Assembly: GCA_964625865.1 (NCBI GenBank)
Contig: CAZVEV010000172.1
Coordinates: 1 to 12,832 of the forward strand
Direction: 5' to 3'
From: CAZVEV01 sp964625865
GTDB taxonomy: Bacteria > Planctomycetota > Phycisphaerae > SM23-33
Length of the DNA stretch: 12,832 nucleotides
Position 1 is the first letter of the stretch, and every line of letters starts with the position of its first letter. Positions 5,100 to 10,983 of the stretch are shown here, in pieces. The translations under genes were made by a program, and so were the position numbers. The notes beneath the pieces are model-generated. The model did no database searches. It was not told where the DNA came from and saw only the letters and a program-made list of their open reading frames with translations.

Positions 5100-6506
5100 A
5101 TGGCAAAGAAGACTGCCCGCAAGAAACACCCGAACATCCTGCTGATCGGCGTGGACTCGATGCTCTCGACGCACATGAGCTGCTACGGCTACCACCGCCA
5201 GACCACGCCGCACATCGGCCGCTTCGCCGCCGGCGGGGCGCTGTTCGAGCAGACCTTCTCGGCGAACATCCCGACCACCTCCGGCTACGCCTGCATGCTG
5301 ACCGGGATGGAGATCTTCTCGACCGAGTGCGTGGCCCTGCGCCACAAGGGACCGTTGACGTCGAAGGTCAAAACACTGCCCGAGATCCTCCGCAAGGCCG
5401 GCTACAACACCTCGTGCGTAGGCTTCACGGGCAATCCCGCGTCGCGAGGGTTCAGCAAGTACATCGACTACGCCGGGTGGGGCTCATGGAACGAGGGCCG
5501 CAGCCACAAGGCCGAGAATCTCAACGCGGTGGCCGTTCCGGAGATCGATCGGCTCGCGAAGTCGAGCAAGCCGTTCTTCGTGATGCTCAGGCACATGGAC
5601 CCGCACGCGCCGTACCTGCCCCCCGCGCCGTACGAGCGGATGTTCTATCATGGCAACGAGTGCGACCGGAGAAACAAGTCGATGAAGCCAGTGATGGCGT
5701 TCAAGCCGTTCTGCGACTTCTTCCGCACGTGGATGCCTCCCGGGGTTACCGACAAGGACTACGTGATCGCCCAGTACGACGGGGCCATCGCCTACATGGA
5801 CGCCTGCATCCAGACGCTCTTTACGCAACTGGAGGATCTCGGCATTGCGGACAACACCATCGTCGTGCTCAACAGCGATCACGGCGAGACGCTGTACGAC
5901 CACGAGTGCTGGTTCGACCACCATGGCATCTACGACAACACGCTGAAGGTGCCGCTGATTATCCGCTACCCGAAGAAGGTCCCCGCCGGGGTTCGCGTGG
6001 CTGGGTACAACCAGCACAAGGACCTGGTCCCGACGCTGCTGGAGCTGGCCGGCATCAAGACCGGCATCCGCTTCGACGGCCAGTCGCTGATGAAGCTCGT
6101 CCGCGGGCGCAAGGCCAGCTTCGAATCGTCAATGTACATCACCGAGTGCACCTGGATGCGCAAGCATGGATGGCGGACCCCGCAGTGGAAGCTCATCGTC
6201 GCCCTCGAGCCGGACTTCCACTTCAAGCCGGAAGTCGAACTGTATAACCTCGTCGAGGACCCCGACGAGAACACCAACCTCGCGAGCAGCAGGCCGGACG
6301 TGGTGGCCGCGCTGAAGGCGGAAATGGACGATTACATCGCCCGGCGCGAGGCCGAGACGGGTAATCCAAACCCGATCTACAACCAGCCGGGCTGGCACGG
6401 CCACAAGGGCTTCGACTACTTCACGTCGAGCAAGCAAGCGTACGACACACTGCACATCGGCGATCCGAAGATGGCCGCCAAACTGCAGGCCGAGTCGCGA
6501 AAGTAG
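5100..6506 (+). CDS. Sulfatase-fold (alkaline phosphatase superfamily) hydrolase with Thr nucleophile
   Basis: This 468-residue protein of the sulfatase/alkaline phosphatase superfamily has no signal peptide, so it is probably cytoplasmic. It has the family metal and substrate blocks: PNILLIGVDSM (11-21, Asp19), GYHRQTTPHIGRFA (30-43), FVMLRHMDPHAPYLPP (160-175, His165 and His169), NSDHGE (258-263, Asp260 and His261), WFDHHGIYDNTLKVPLI (271-287) and LYNLVEDPDENTNLA (381-395). The formylglycine signature C/S-x-P-x-R is missing. Counting back from the LTG at 67-69, the nucleophile position is Thr59 in NIPTTSGYACMLTG. Thr serves as nucleophile in phosphodiesterase and phosphotransferase members, so those activities are likelier than sulfate ester cleavage. 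The second Asp of the usual DD pair is Ser20. AAGGA lies 6 bases before the ATG. Annotation simply as sulfatase would be misleading. Confidence 0.88.
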   Translation: MAKKTARKKHPNILLIGVDSMLSTHMSCYGYHRQTTPHIGRFAAGGALFEQTFSANIPTTSGYACMLTGMEIFSTECVALRHKGPLTSKVKTLPEILRKAGYNTSCVGFTGNPASRGFSKYIDYAGWGSWNEGRSHKAENLNAVAVPEIDRLAKSSKPFFVMLRHMDPHAPYLPPAPYERMFYHGNECDRRNKSMKPVMAFKPFCDFFRTWMPPGVTDKDYVIAQYDGAIAYMDACIQTLFTQLEDLGIADNTIVVLNSDHGETLYDHECWFDHHGIYDNTLKVPLIIRYPKKVPAGVRVAGYNQHKDLVPTLLELAGIKTGIRFDGQSLMKLVRGRKASFESSMYITECTWMRKHGWRTPQWKLIVALEPDFHFKPEVELYNLVEDPDENTNLASSRPDVVAALKAEMDDYIARREAETGNPNPIYNQPGWHGHKGFDYFTSSKQAYDTLHIGDPKMAAKLQAESRK

Positions 6507-6512
6507 GACGGA

Positions 6513-7511
6513 ATGATGCAACGAGTTGGCGTGATCGGCATGGGGCCGATCGGGAACCTGCATTCGAGCGTGTACCAGGAGACCGATGGCGTGGAACTCG
6601 TCGCGGTGTGCGACATCGACCGTTCGCGGGCGGATGCAGCCGCCGAGAAGTTCGGCGTGCCGGCATTCTACACCGCCCCCGAGATGCTGGCGGCCGTCTC
6701 GCCGGACATGGTCTCGGTGGCCACCGGCGGGCACGAGTACGGGTCGGACCACTTCGAGCCGACCATGCAGGCCCTGGAAGCCGGAGTCGCCGTTCTCGGC
6801 GAGAAGCCGATCTCGAACGAGATCGCCCCCGCCGAGCAGATGGTCGCCCTGGCCCGCGAGAAGGGACTCTGCTACGGCGTGAACCTGAACCACCGCTTCA
6901 CGCCCGCGGCCAGACTGGCCAAGAAGTGGATCGACGATGGACGCATCGGCCACATCCTGTTCGTCAACGTCAGCATGTGGATCAAGAACCCGCGAGAGAC
7001 CTCGCCCTGGTTCCAGATCAAGGCCCTGCATCCCCACACCGTGGACATCATGCGGTACTACGCCGGCGACATCGAGGCCGTCCAGTGTTTCGCCACCAAG
7101 GCGCCTGGGCGGGAGATCTGGTCGACCGCCCAGTTCAACATGCGTTTCGCCAGCGGAGCGGTGGGCCACTTGTGCGGCAGCTACGACATCGAGCGAGGCC
7201 ACCCGATGGAACGCTGCGAGGTCGCGGGCCTAAGCGGGCGGTTCGTCATCGAAGACATCTTCCGCGAGGCGACGCTCTACCCGGCCGGCGAGATGGAGAA
7301 GATCGTCTACACGAACTCCCCATTCGGCGGGATGCGAGACTTCAGCGACACGTTCCGCAATCGCCTCGGGACGTTCGTGGAGCAGTTGAACGCCGGCGCA
7401 GCCCCGGACGAGATCGACGGCAGCGCCGCCGACGCCCTGGCCGCCCAGAAGGTCCTCGCCGCCGCCATTGAATCGATTCAGACCGGCGCGGTGGTCACTG
7501 TCGAGAAGTGA
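6513..7511 (+). CDS. Gfo/Idh/MocA family oxidoreductase C, paralogue of A
   Basis: The third NAD(P)-dependent oxidoreductase has 332 residues. The Rossmann motif is GVIGMGPIGNLH (6-17), followed by AVCDI (31-35), the lysine motif GEKPISNE (96-103, K98), NLNHRFTPAA (124-133) and ALHPHTVDIMRYYAG (171-185). Gene A shares nearly all these blocks and the ending pattern (GGM, F-DTF, R-G), so A and C are a duplicated pair, roughly half identical by eye. Two start codons lie in tandem (6513 and 6516); AGGA ends 4 bases before the first and 7 before the second, so the second may be used. It begins 6 bases after the sulfatase-fold gene. A pair kept in one operon suggests distinct substrates or steps, or a mixed oligomer. 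Confidence 0.92.
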   Translation: MMQRVGVIGMGPIGNLHSSVYQETDGVELVAVCDIDRSRADAAAEKFGVPAFYTAPEMLAAVSPDMVSVATGGHEYGSDHFEPTMQALEAGVAVLGEKPISNEIAPAEQMVALAREKGLCYGVNLNHRFTPAARLAKKWIDDGRIGHILFVNVSMWIKNPRETSPWFQIKALHPHTVDIMRYYAGDIEAVQCFATKAPGREIWSTAQFNMRFASGAVGHLCGSYDIERGHPMERCEVAGLSGRFVIEDIFREATLYPAGEMEKIVYTNSPFGGMRDFSDTFRNRLGTFVEQLNAGAAPDEIDGSAADALAAQKVLAAAIESIQTGAVVTVEK

Positions 7512-7530
7512 TGGCAGGAGCGATTTCCCG

Positions 7531-8247
7531 ATGCTTATCACCGTAATCGGTCGCGGGCACGGCGGGACGCGGGCCATGTCGCATACGCTCAGCGAAAGCG
7601 GCGTCTACATGGGCGAGCCCCTGAACGGGTCGGGCGACCTGCTGCCTCCCGACGACATGTACGAGGCCTGCCGCGTGATGGCCCGCCACGTGGTCCACAA
7701 CGGCGGACTGTCGTGGGACTTCTCGCGGCTTCACACGATGGAGATCGACCCGGCCTTTACGCGGCTGATCGAATCGTACCTCGCGAGCGTGCTGTCGAGC
7801 AGTGCACCGAACCGCGGCTGGAAGATCCCCGAGACCACGCTCGTCCTGCCCTGGATCGTTCGCCTGCTGCCCGATATCCGCTACATCCACTGGATCCGCG
7901 ACCCGCGCGACAGCATCCTGTCGGGGCACATGACCGACGACCTCGCCGATTTCTCCGTGCCTTACGACCACACGGACAACGTGCGGCTTCGGCGGGCGAT
8001 CAGTTGGAAGTACCAGGTCGAAATCGTCCACGCCACGCCCAGGCCCGCTCATTGGCTGCCTGTGCGATTCGAGGACTTCGTGCTCGACCAGGACGCCACG
8101 TTGGCCCGTATCGGCGTATTCCTCGGCCTCGATCTGGCCAGGATCCCCGTTCGCCCCGAGTCGGTGGGCCGCTGGAAGACCGACGACGGCGAGCACATGT
8201 TCGACTTCTTCCGCGACGAGTTGATCGCCTACGGATACGACCTGTGA
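7531..8247 (+). CDS. Sulfotransferase family protein
   Basis: This is probably a PAPS-dependent sulfotransferase moving sulfate to a hydroxyl or amino group of a small molecule or sugar. The 238-residue, soluble protein begins directly with the 5'-phosphosulfate-binding loop, ITVIGRGHGGTRAM (3-16), a P-loop-like motif. The 3'-phosphate-binding block is IHWIRDPRDSILSGH (119-133, Arg123 to Ser131). Other family features are NRGWKIPETTL (94-104) and the VRFEDFVLD block (178-186) common in bacterial sulfotransferases. The ATG at 7531 was chosen because the loop must lie at the very start; AGGAG is 10 bases upstream, and the longer frame starts inside gene C. It is the last gene of the operon, 19 bases after gene C. 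The acceptor is unknown. Its partner hydrolase lacks a normal sulfatase site. Confidence 0.82.
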   Translation: MLITVIGRGHGGTRAMSHTLSESGVYMGEPLNGSGDLLPPDDMYEACRVMARHVVHNGGLSWDFSRLHTMEIDPAFTRLIESYLASVLSSSAPNRGWKIPETTLVLPWIVRLLPDIRYIHWIRDPRDSILSGHMTDDLADFSVPYDHTDNVRLRRAISWKYQVEIVHATPRPAHWLPVRFEDFVLDQDATLARIGVFLGLDLARIPVRPESVGRWKTDDGEHMFDFFRDELIAYGYDL

Positions 8248-8270
8248 CACATGGTCGTGCGTCGTGTCAC
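8244..8270. terminator. Inverted repeat holding both stop codons of convergent genes
   Basis: GTGACAC (8244-8250) and GTGTCAC (8264-8270) are a perfect 7-bp inverted repeat around 13 bases. The left arm contains the TGA of the sulfotransferase (8245-8247). The right arm, read on the minus strand, contains the TGA of the pectate lyase (8267-8269). It may be a compact two-way terminator or mRNA 3'-end stem; neither side has a U tract. Confidence 0.45.
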
Positions 8271-9388
8271 TTCCGCAGCACGTTGTGCTTCGGGGCCCAT
8301 TTCTTCTGCCACGTCGGATAGTCCCGCGCCAGCAGGCTCGCGGGGTACGTGCCGTACCAACTGTAGCCGGTGCGGCGCTCGGGGTCGATCTCGGCCAGCG
8401 TCGCTTTGACCTTGCCGTCGCGCCCGCAGAAGATCGGCTCGTTCGTGCCGATCCGGTAGAACCGTGCCCACAGCGGCGGGGCCTTCGGGTCCTTGACGAT
8501 CACCTTATCGATACCGCGCGGCAGGGACGGGGCCTTGCGGGTGACCTGTCGGATACCCGTGATCTTCGCCCGGTCGAACCACGCTGCCGCCCCCTGGACG
8601 GCGGCGACGATCCGGGGCGACGGGGTGTCGATGCTCATCAGGAATTGCACCACGCCCACCGACTCGGCCCCGCTGATGGAGGCCTTCTCGTACGTCCGCG
8701 CCGGGCGCGGGACGAGGGTCTTGGCGTCATGCTGGGCGCACCACGCGGTGGGCCGGCCGCGGACGATGATCTGGCACTTCAGGATGCACTCGATGCCGCG
8801 CTTGACCGCGTCGGCGGCCTTGGCGCGACGGACGGCGTCGACGAAGGCGAAGTCGGCCTTCCGTTCGGCGATGTCCCGCATCAGGCCAAGCGCACCGATC
8901 ATCGCCCCGTCATTGAACGTGATATGGGCATGATAGCCTCGCGGGTTGGGCCATACCTGGGGCCAGCCGCCGTTGGCATACTGGGCATCGAGCACGAAGT
9001 CGACGCCCTTGAGGCAGGCGTCCAGGAGTCGCGGGTCCTTTCCCGCCGTGTAGACACGTGCGAGGAAACGGATATGCGTGTGCGTCGCGCCGTTGTCGAG
9101 GATGGAATCGGTGCGGCGCTTGTCGCGCTTCAGCCGCGCCCGATCCGCGTCGGACAGCGTGCGGATCATGTCCCGGTTCTTGGGCCACCCGCCCGTGTTG
9201 CGCTGGGTCAGCAGAACAGTCTCCGCAATCCGCCGCGCCTCGTCGCTGCCGTAGAAGGTCGCCGGCTGCGAAAGGATGTTCCCGGCGGAATTCTCCCACC
9301 GCAGTTTGCGCTCAGCCGCCCTGCCCTGCCGAGAAACGCCGCCGCAGCACGCCAGAACCACAAGTGCCCAAACCGTCGTTCTACTCAT
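8267..9388 (-). CDS. pelA: Pectate lyase, polysaccharide lyase family 10
   Basis: This enzyme cleaves polygalacturonate by beta-elimination. The 373-residue protein starts with an exported signal (Met1 to about residue 25) whose VLAC at 11-14 could be a loose lipobox, so it is either secreted or lipid-anchored. PL10 blocks in order: TQRNTGGWPKN (61-71), ILDNGATHTHIRFLA (96-110), YANGGWPQVWPNP (137-149), ITFNDGAMIG (156-165), TAWCAQHDAKTLVPRPARTY (214-233), ISGAESVGVVQFLMS (238-252), and near the end LWARFYRIGTNEPIFCGRDG (306-325), ERRTGYSWYG (337-346). Length and order fit a single-domain PL10 enzyme with no carbohydrate-binding module. The start at 9388 gives the signal peptide directly and has AAGGG 6 bases upstream; an upstream ATG at 9427 is less likely. 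It converges on the operon and need not share its regulation. Confidence 0.9.
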   Translation of the reverse strand: MSRTTVWALVVLACCGGVSRQGRAAERKLRWENSAGNILSQPATFYGSDEARRIAETVLLTQRNTGGWPKNRDMIRTLSDADRARLKRDKRRTDSILDNGATHTHIRFLARVYTAGKDPRLLDACLKGVDFVLDAQYANGGWPQVWPNPRGYHAHITFNDGAMIGALGLMRDIAERKADFAFVDAVRRAKAADAVKRGIECILKCQIIVRGRPTAWCAQHDAKTLVPRPARTYEKASISGAESVGVVQFLMSIDTPSPRIVAAVQGAAAWFDRAKITGIRQVTRKAPSLPRGIDKVIVKDPKAPPLWARFYRIGTNEPIFCGRDGKVKATLAEIDPERRTGYSWYGTYPASLLARDYPTWQKKWAPKHNVLRK

Positions 9389-9477
9389 CGCGTGCCCTTT
9401 CAGTCCGACTGCTGCCATTCCAGCCATATGCTATCGAAACACTCGTCGCCTGAACAGACACCAGCGAGGTCTCCGTA

Positions 9478-9508
9478 TTGACATCTTCCGGTCACGTCCG
9501 TGTATAAT
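9478..9508 (+). promoter_or_regulatory. Promoter with perfect -35 and -10 hexamers
   Basis: TTGACA (9478-9483) and TATAAT (9503-9508) both match the sigma-70 consensus at all six positions. The spacer is 19 bases, slightly longer than the usual 17. The predicted start site is near 9515, about 34 bases before the first codon of the DUF433 gene. It also excludes the in-frame ATG at 9507 as a start, since that ATG overlaps the -10 hexamer. Confidence 0.7.
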
Positions 9509-9548
9509 GATCTCTGCTGAGCGGTCTTCCAGTAAGAAGGACGAGCCG

Positions 9549-9830
9549 ATGACGACGTCAACCGAACACTGTTATGTTGTAACTGACGATGAGATTCTCG
9601 GCGGCGAACCAATCGTGAGGGGGACGCGTACCCCTGTGCGGGCGGTGGTTGAACTGTGGCGTATGGGAATTGCCGCTGACCAAATCCCCACCAGCCTGCC
9701 GCATTTGACGCTGGCCCAGGTCTTCGATGCGCTGAGTTACTACAGTGATCACCAGGACCGGATCAATGCTTACATCGAACAGAACACGATACCGGACGAA
9801 CTGGTCGATCCGCTCGTAAGAGATCTATGA
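9549..9830 (+). CDS. DUF433 protein, probable antitoxin
   Basis: DUF433 proteins are small helical, DNA-binding-like proteins usually encoded just before a PIN-like DUF5615 protein and are predicted to be antitoxins and autoregulators. The 93-residue product has the core GGEPIVRGTRTPVRAVVELW (18-37), then the helices with LTLAQVFDALSYYSDHQD (53-70), and a C-terminal tail (IEQNTIPDELVDPLVRDL, 76-93) likely to bind the partner. The start at 9549 has AAGGA 7 bases upstream; the in-frame ATG at 9507 overlaps the -10 hexamer of the promoter. The stop overlaps the next start as ATGA, so the two are translationally coupled. The family call is firm; the antitoxin role is inferred from the pairing. 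Confidence 0.85.
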   Translation: MTTSTEHCYVVTDDEILGGEPIVRGTRTPVRAVVELWRMGIAADQIPTSLPHLTLAQVFDALSYYSDHQDRINAYIEQNTIPDELVDPLVRDL

Positions 9831-10174
9831 AGCGACTGTTCATCAAACTGTACCTCGATGAAGACGTTGATGTTGTCATTGCAGCCATGTTGCGGGCGCG
9901 AGGGTTCGGGGTGACGACAACGCAGGCGGAGGGCAACCTCGGAGCCGCCGATGCAACCCAGTTGGCCCATGCGGCCGACAAGCAGATGGCCGTACTGACC
10001 CACAATCGGCAGGACTTCGAGAGGCTCTTCGAGGACTGTGCATCCTCCGGACGCTCACACTCGGGCATAATCGTTGCATTCCGTCGCCCTGCTCGTGAAA
10101 TCGTCAGACGCCTGATCGTGATCCTCAACAGCGTCACGGCCGACGAGATGGACAATCAAATCCGGTATGTCTGA
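9827..10174 (+). CDS. DUF5615 PIN-like protein, probable toxin nuclease
   Basis: DUF5615 proteins have a PIN-like fold and are predicted RNases, usually paired with DUF433. The 115-residue product has KLYLDEDVDVVIAAML (7-22, acidic residues Asp11 and Asp13), RARGFGVTTTQAEGNLGAAD (23-42, Asp42), and AVLTHNRQDFERL (55-67). In the last block the family usually has T-x-D-x-D-F; here the first Asp is Asn60 and Asp63 is kept, which may alter or reduce nuclease activity. The C-terminal part is IIVAFRRPAREIVRRLIVIL (81-100), ordinary for the family. It begins inside the stop of the DUF433 gene (ATGA). It could be an active toxin, a weakened one, or a nuclease with another role. Confidence 0.83.
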   Translation: MKRLFIKLYLDEDVDVVIAAMLRARGFGVTTTQAEGNLGAADATQLAHAADKQMAVLTHNRQDFERLFEDCASSGRSHSGIIVAFRRPAREIVRRLIVILNSVTADEMDNQIRYV

Positions 10175-10198
10175 CGGCACCGCACGGGGGGCCGCAAC

Positions 10199-10822
10199 AT
10201 GAGCGACATTGACCCGGACATTCTGGCGGTCCTCGCCCCGCGGGTGCTGATTTCGGCGTATGGGCAGGGCGTGTTCCCGATGGTGCAGGACGGCGAGGCC
10301 CTGTGGTTCAGCCCGGACCCGCGCGGGCTGATGCCGCTGGACGGCCGGTTCCACGTGTCCAGACGTCTGGCCAGGACGATCCGCGCCGGGAAGTTCGAGT
10401 GCACCGTCGACACGTGCTTCGGGACGGTGATGGACCTGTGCGCCGAAGACCGCGAACCGGACGGCACGTGGATATCTCCGGAGATGAAGGTGGCGTACGG
10501 ACGTCTCCACGACGCGGGGTTGGCACACAGCGTTGAGACCTGGCCCGCAGGGCAGGTCGGCCGGGGCCTGCCGGCGGGCGGCCTGTACGGCGTGACGCTC
10601 GGAGGAGCCTTCTTCGCCGAGAGCATGTTCCACCGCGTCACCGACGCGGGGAAGGTGGCACTGGCGCATCTGGTCGATCGTCTGCGCGAATGCGGCTTCA
10701 GTCTCTGCGACGTGCAGTGGACCACGAACAACCTTCGGCGGTTCGGCGCTTATGACGTGCCTCGCGACGAGTACCTCGGCCTGCTCGATCGAGCACTCAC
10801 ACTCCCGTGCACGTTCGCCTGA
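10199..10822 (+). CDS. aat: Leucyl/phenylalanyl-tRNA-protein transferase
   Basis: Aat moves Leu or Phe from aminoacyl-tRNA to proteins with an N-terminal Arg or Lys, marking them for ClpS-ClpAP degradation. The 207-residue cytoplasmic protein shows GQGVFPM (22-28), ALWFSPDPRGLMPL (34-47), FHVSRRLART (51-60), DGTWISPEM (88-96), YGRLHDAGLAHSVETW (100-115), GGLYGVTLGGAFFAESMF (127-144) and LCDVQWTTNNLRRFGAYDVP (169-188). E. coli Aat has about 234 residues; the shorter N-terminus here lacks the GLLAxGGDL block. The E. coli segment with NDHTASLGA reads TTNNLRRFGA here. The start at 10199 has only a G-rich stretch as ribosome site. The gene follows the DUF433/DUF5615 pair by 24 bases and may be read from that promoter. 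Confidence 0.93.
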   Translation: MSDIDPDILAVLAPRVLISAYGQGVFPMVQDGEALWFSPDPRGLMPLDGRFHVSRRLARTIRAGKFECTVDTCFGTVMDLCAEDREPDGTWISPEMKVAYGRLHDAGLAHSVETWPAGQVGRGLPAGGLYGVTLGGAFFAESMFHRVTDAGKVALAHLVDRLRECGFSLCDVQWTTNNLRRFGAYDVPRDEYLGLLDRALTLPCTFA

Positions 10823-10869
10823 GGGGGAATACGCGTCGGACGAAAGCGTGGCGCATTGGCGGGGATCTC

Positions 10870-10891
10870 CCCCGGGTCTGTTCGCCCGGGG
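10870..10891 (+). terminator. GC hairpin after aat
   Basis: CCCCGGG (10870-10876) and CCCGGGG (10885-10891) form a perfect 7-bp stem with an 8-base loop, 47 bases beyond the aat stop. It has no U tract. It lies upstream of the next gene's candidate promoter, so it may separate the two transcripts. Confidence 0.35.
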
Positions 10892-10940
10892 CGAAACGGG
10901 GGCCCGTAGGTAAAAACTTCTCTGTCCGGCCCCTGATCGG

Positions 10941-10949
10941 TGGTAGAAT
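10941..10949 (+). promoter_or_regulatory. Candidate extended -10 promoter
   Basis: TGG followed by TAGAAT (TG at 10941-10942, hexamer 10944-10949) fits an extended -10 element, which can work with a poor -35. No good -35 lies at 16-18 bases. It is 35 bases before the start of the next gene. Confidence 0.35.
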
Positions 10950-10983
10950 GGTTAAACAACCCAGACGGGGTGGTGGAGATTCG

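Noticed and set aside
8264..9481. Plus-strand frame of 405 codons opposite the pectate lyase
   Set aside because: The minus-strand frame has all PL10 motifs; the plus-strand product resembles nothing and lacks a ribosome site.
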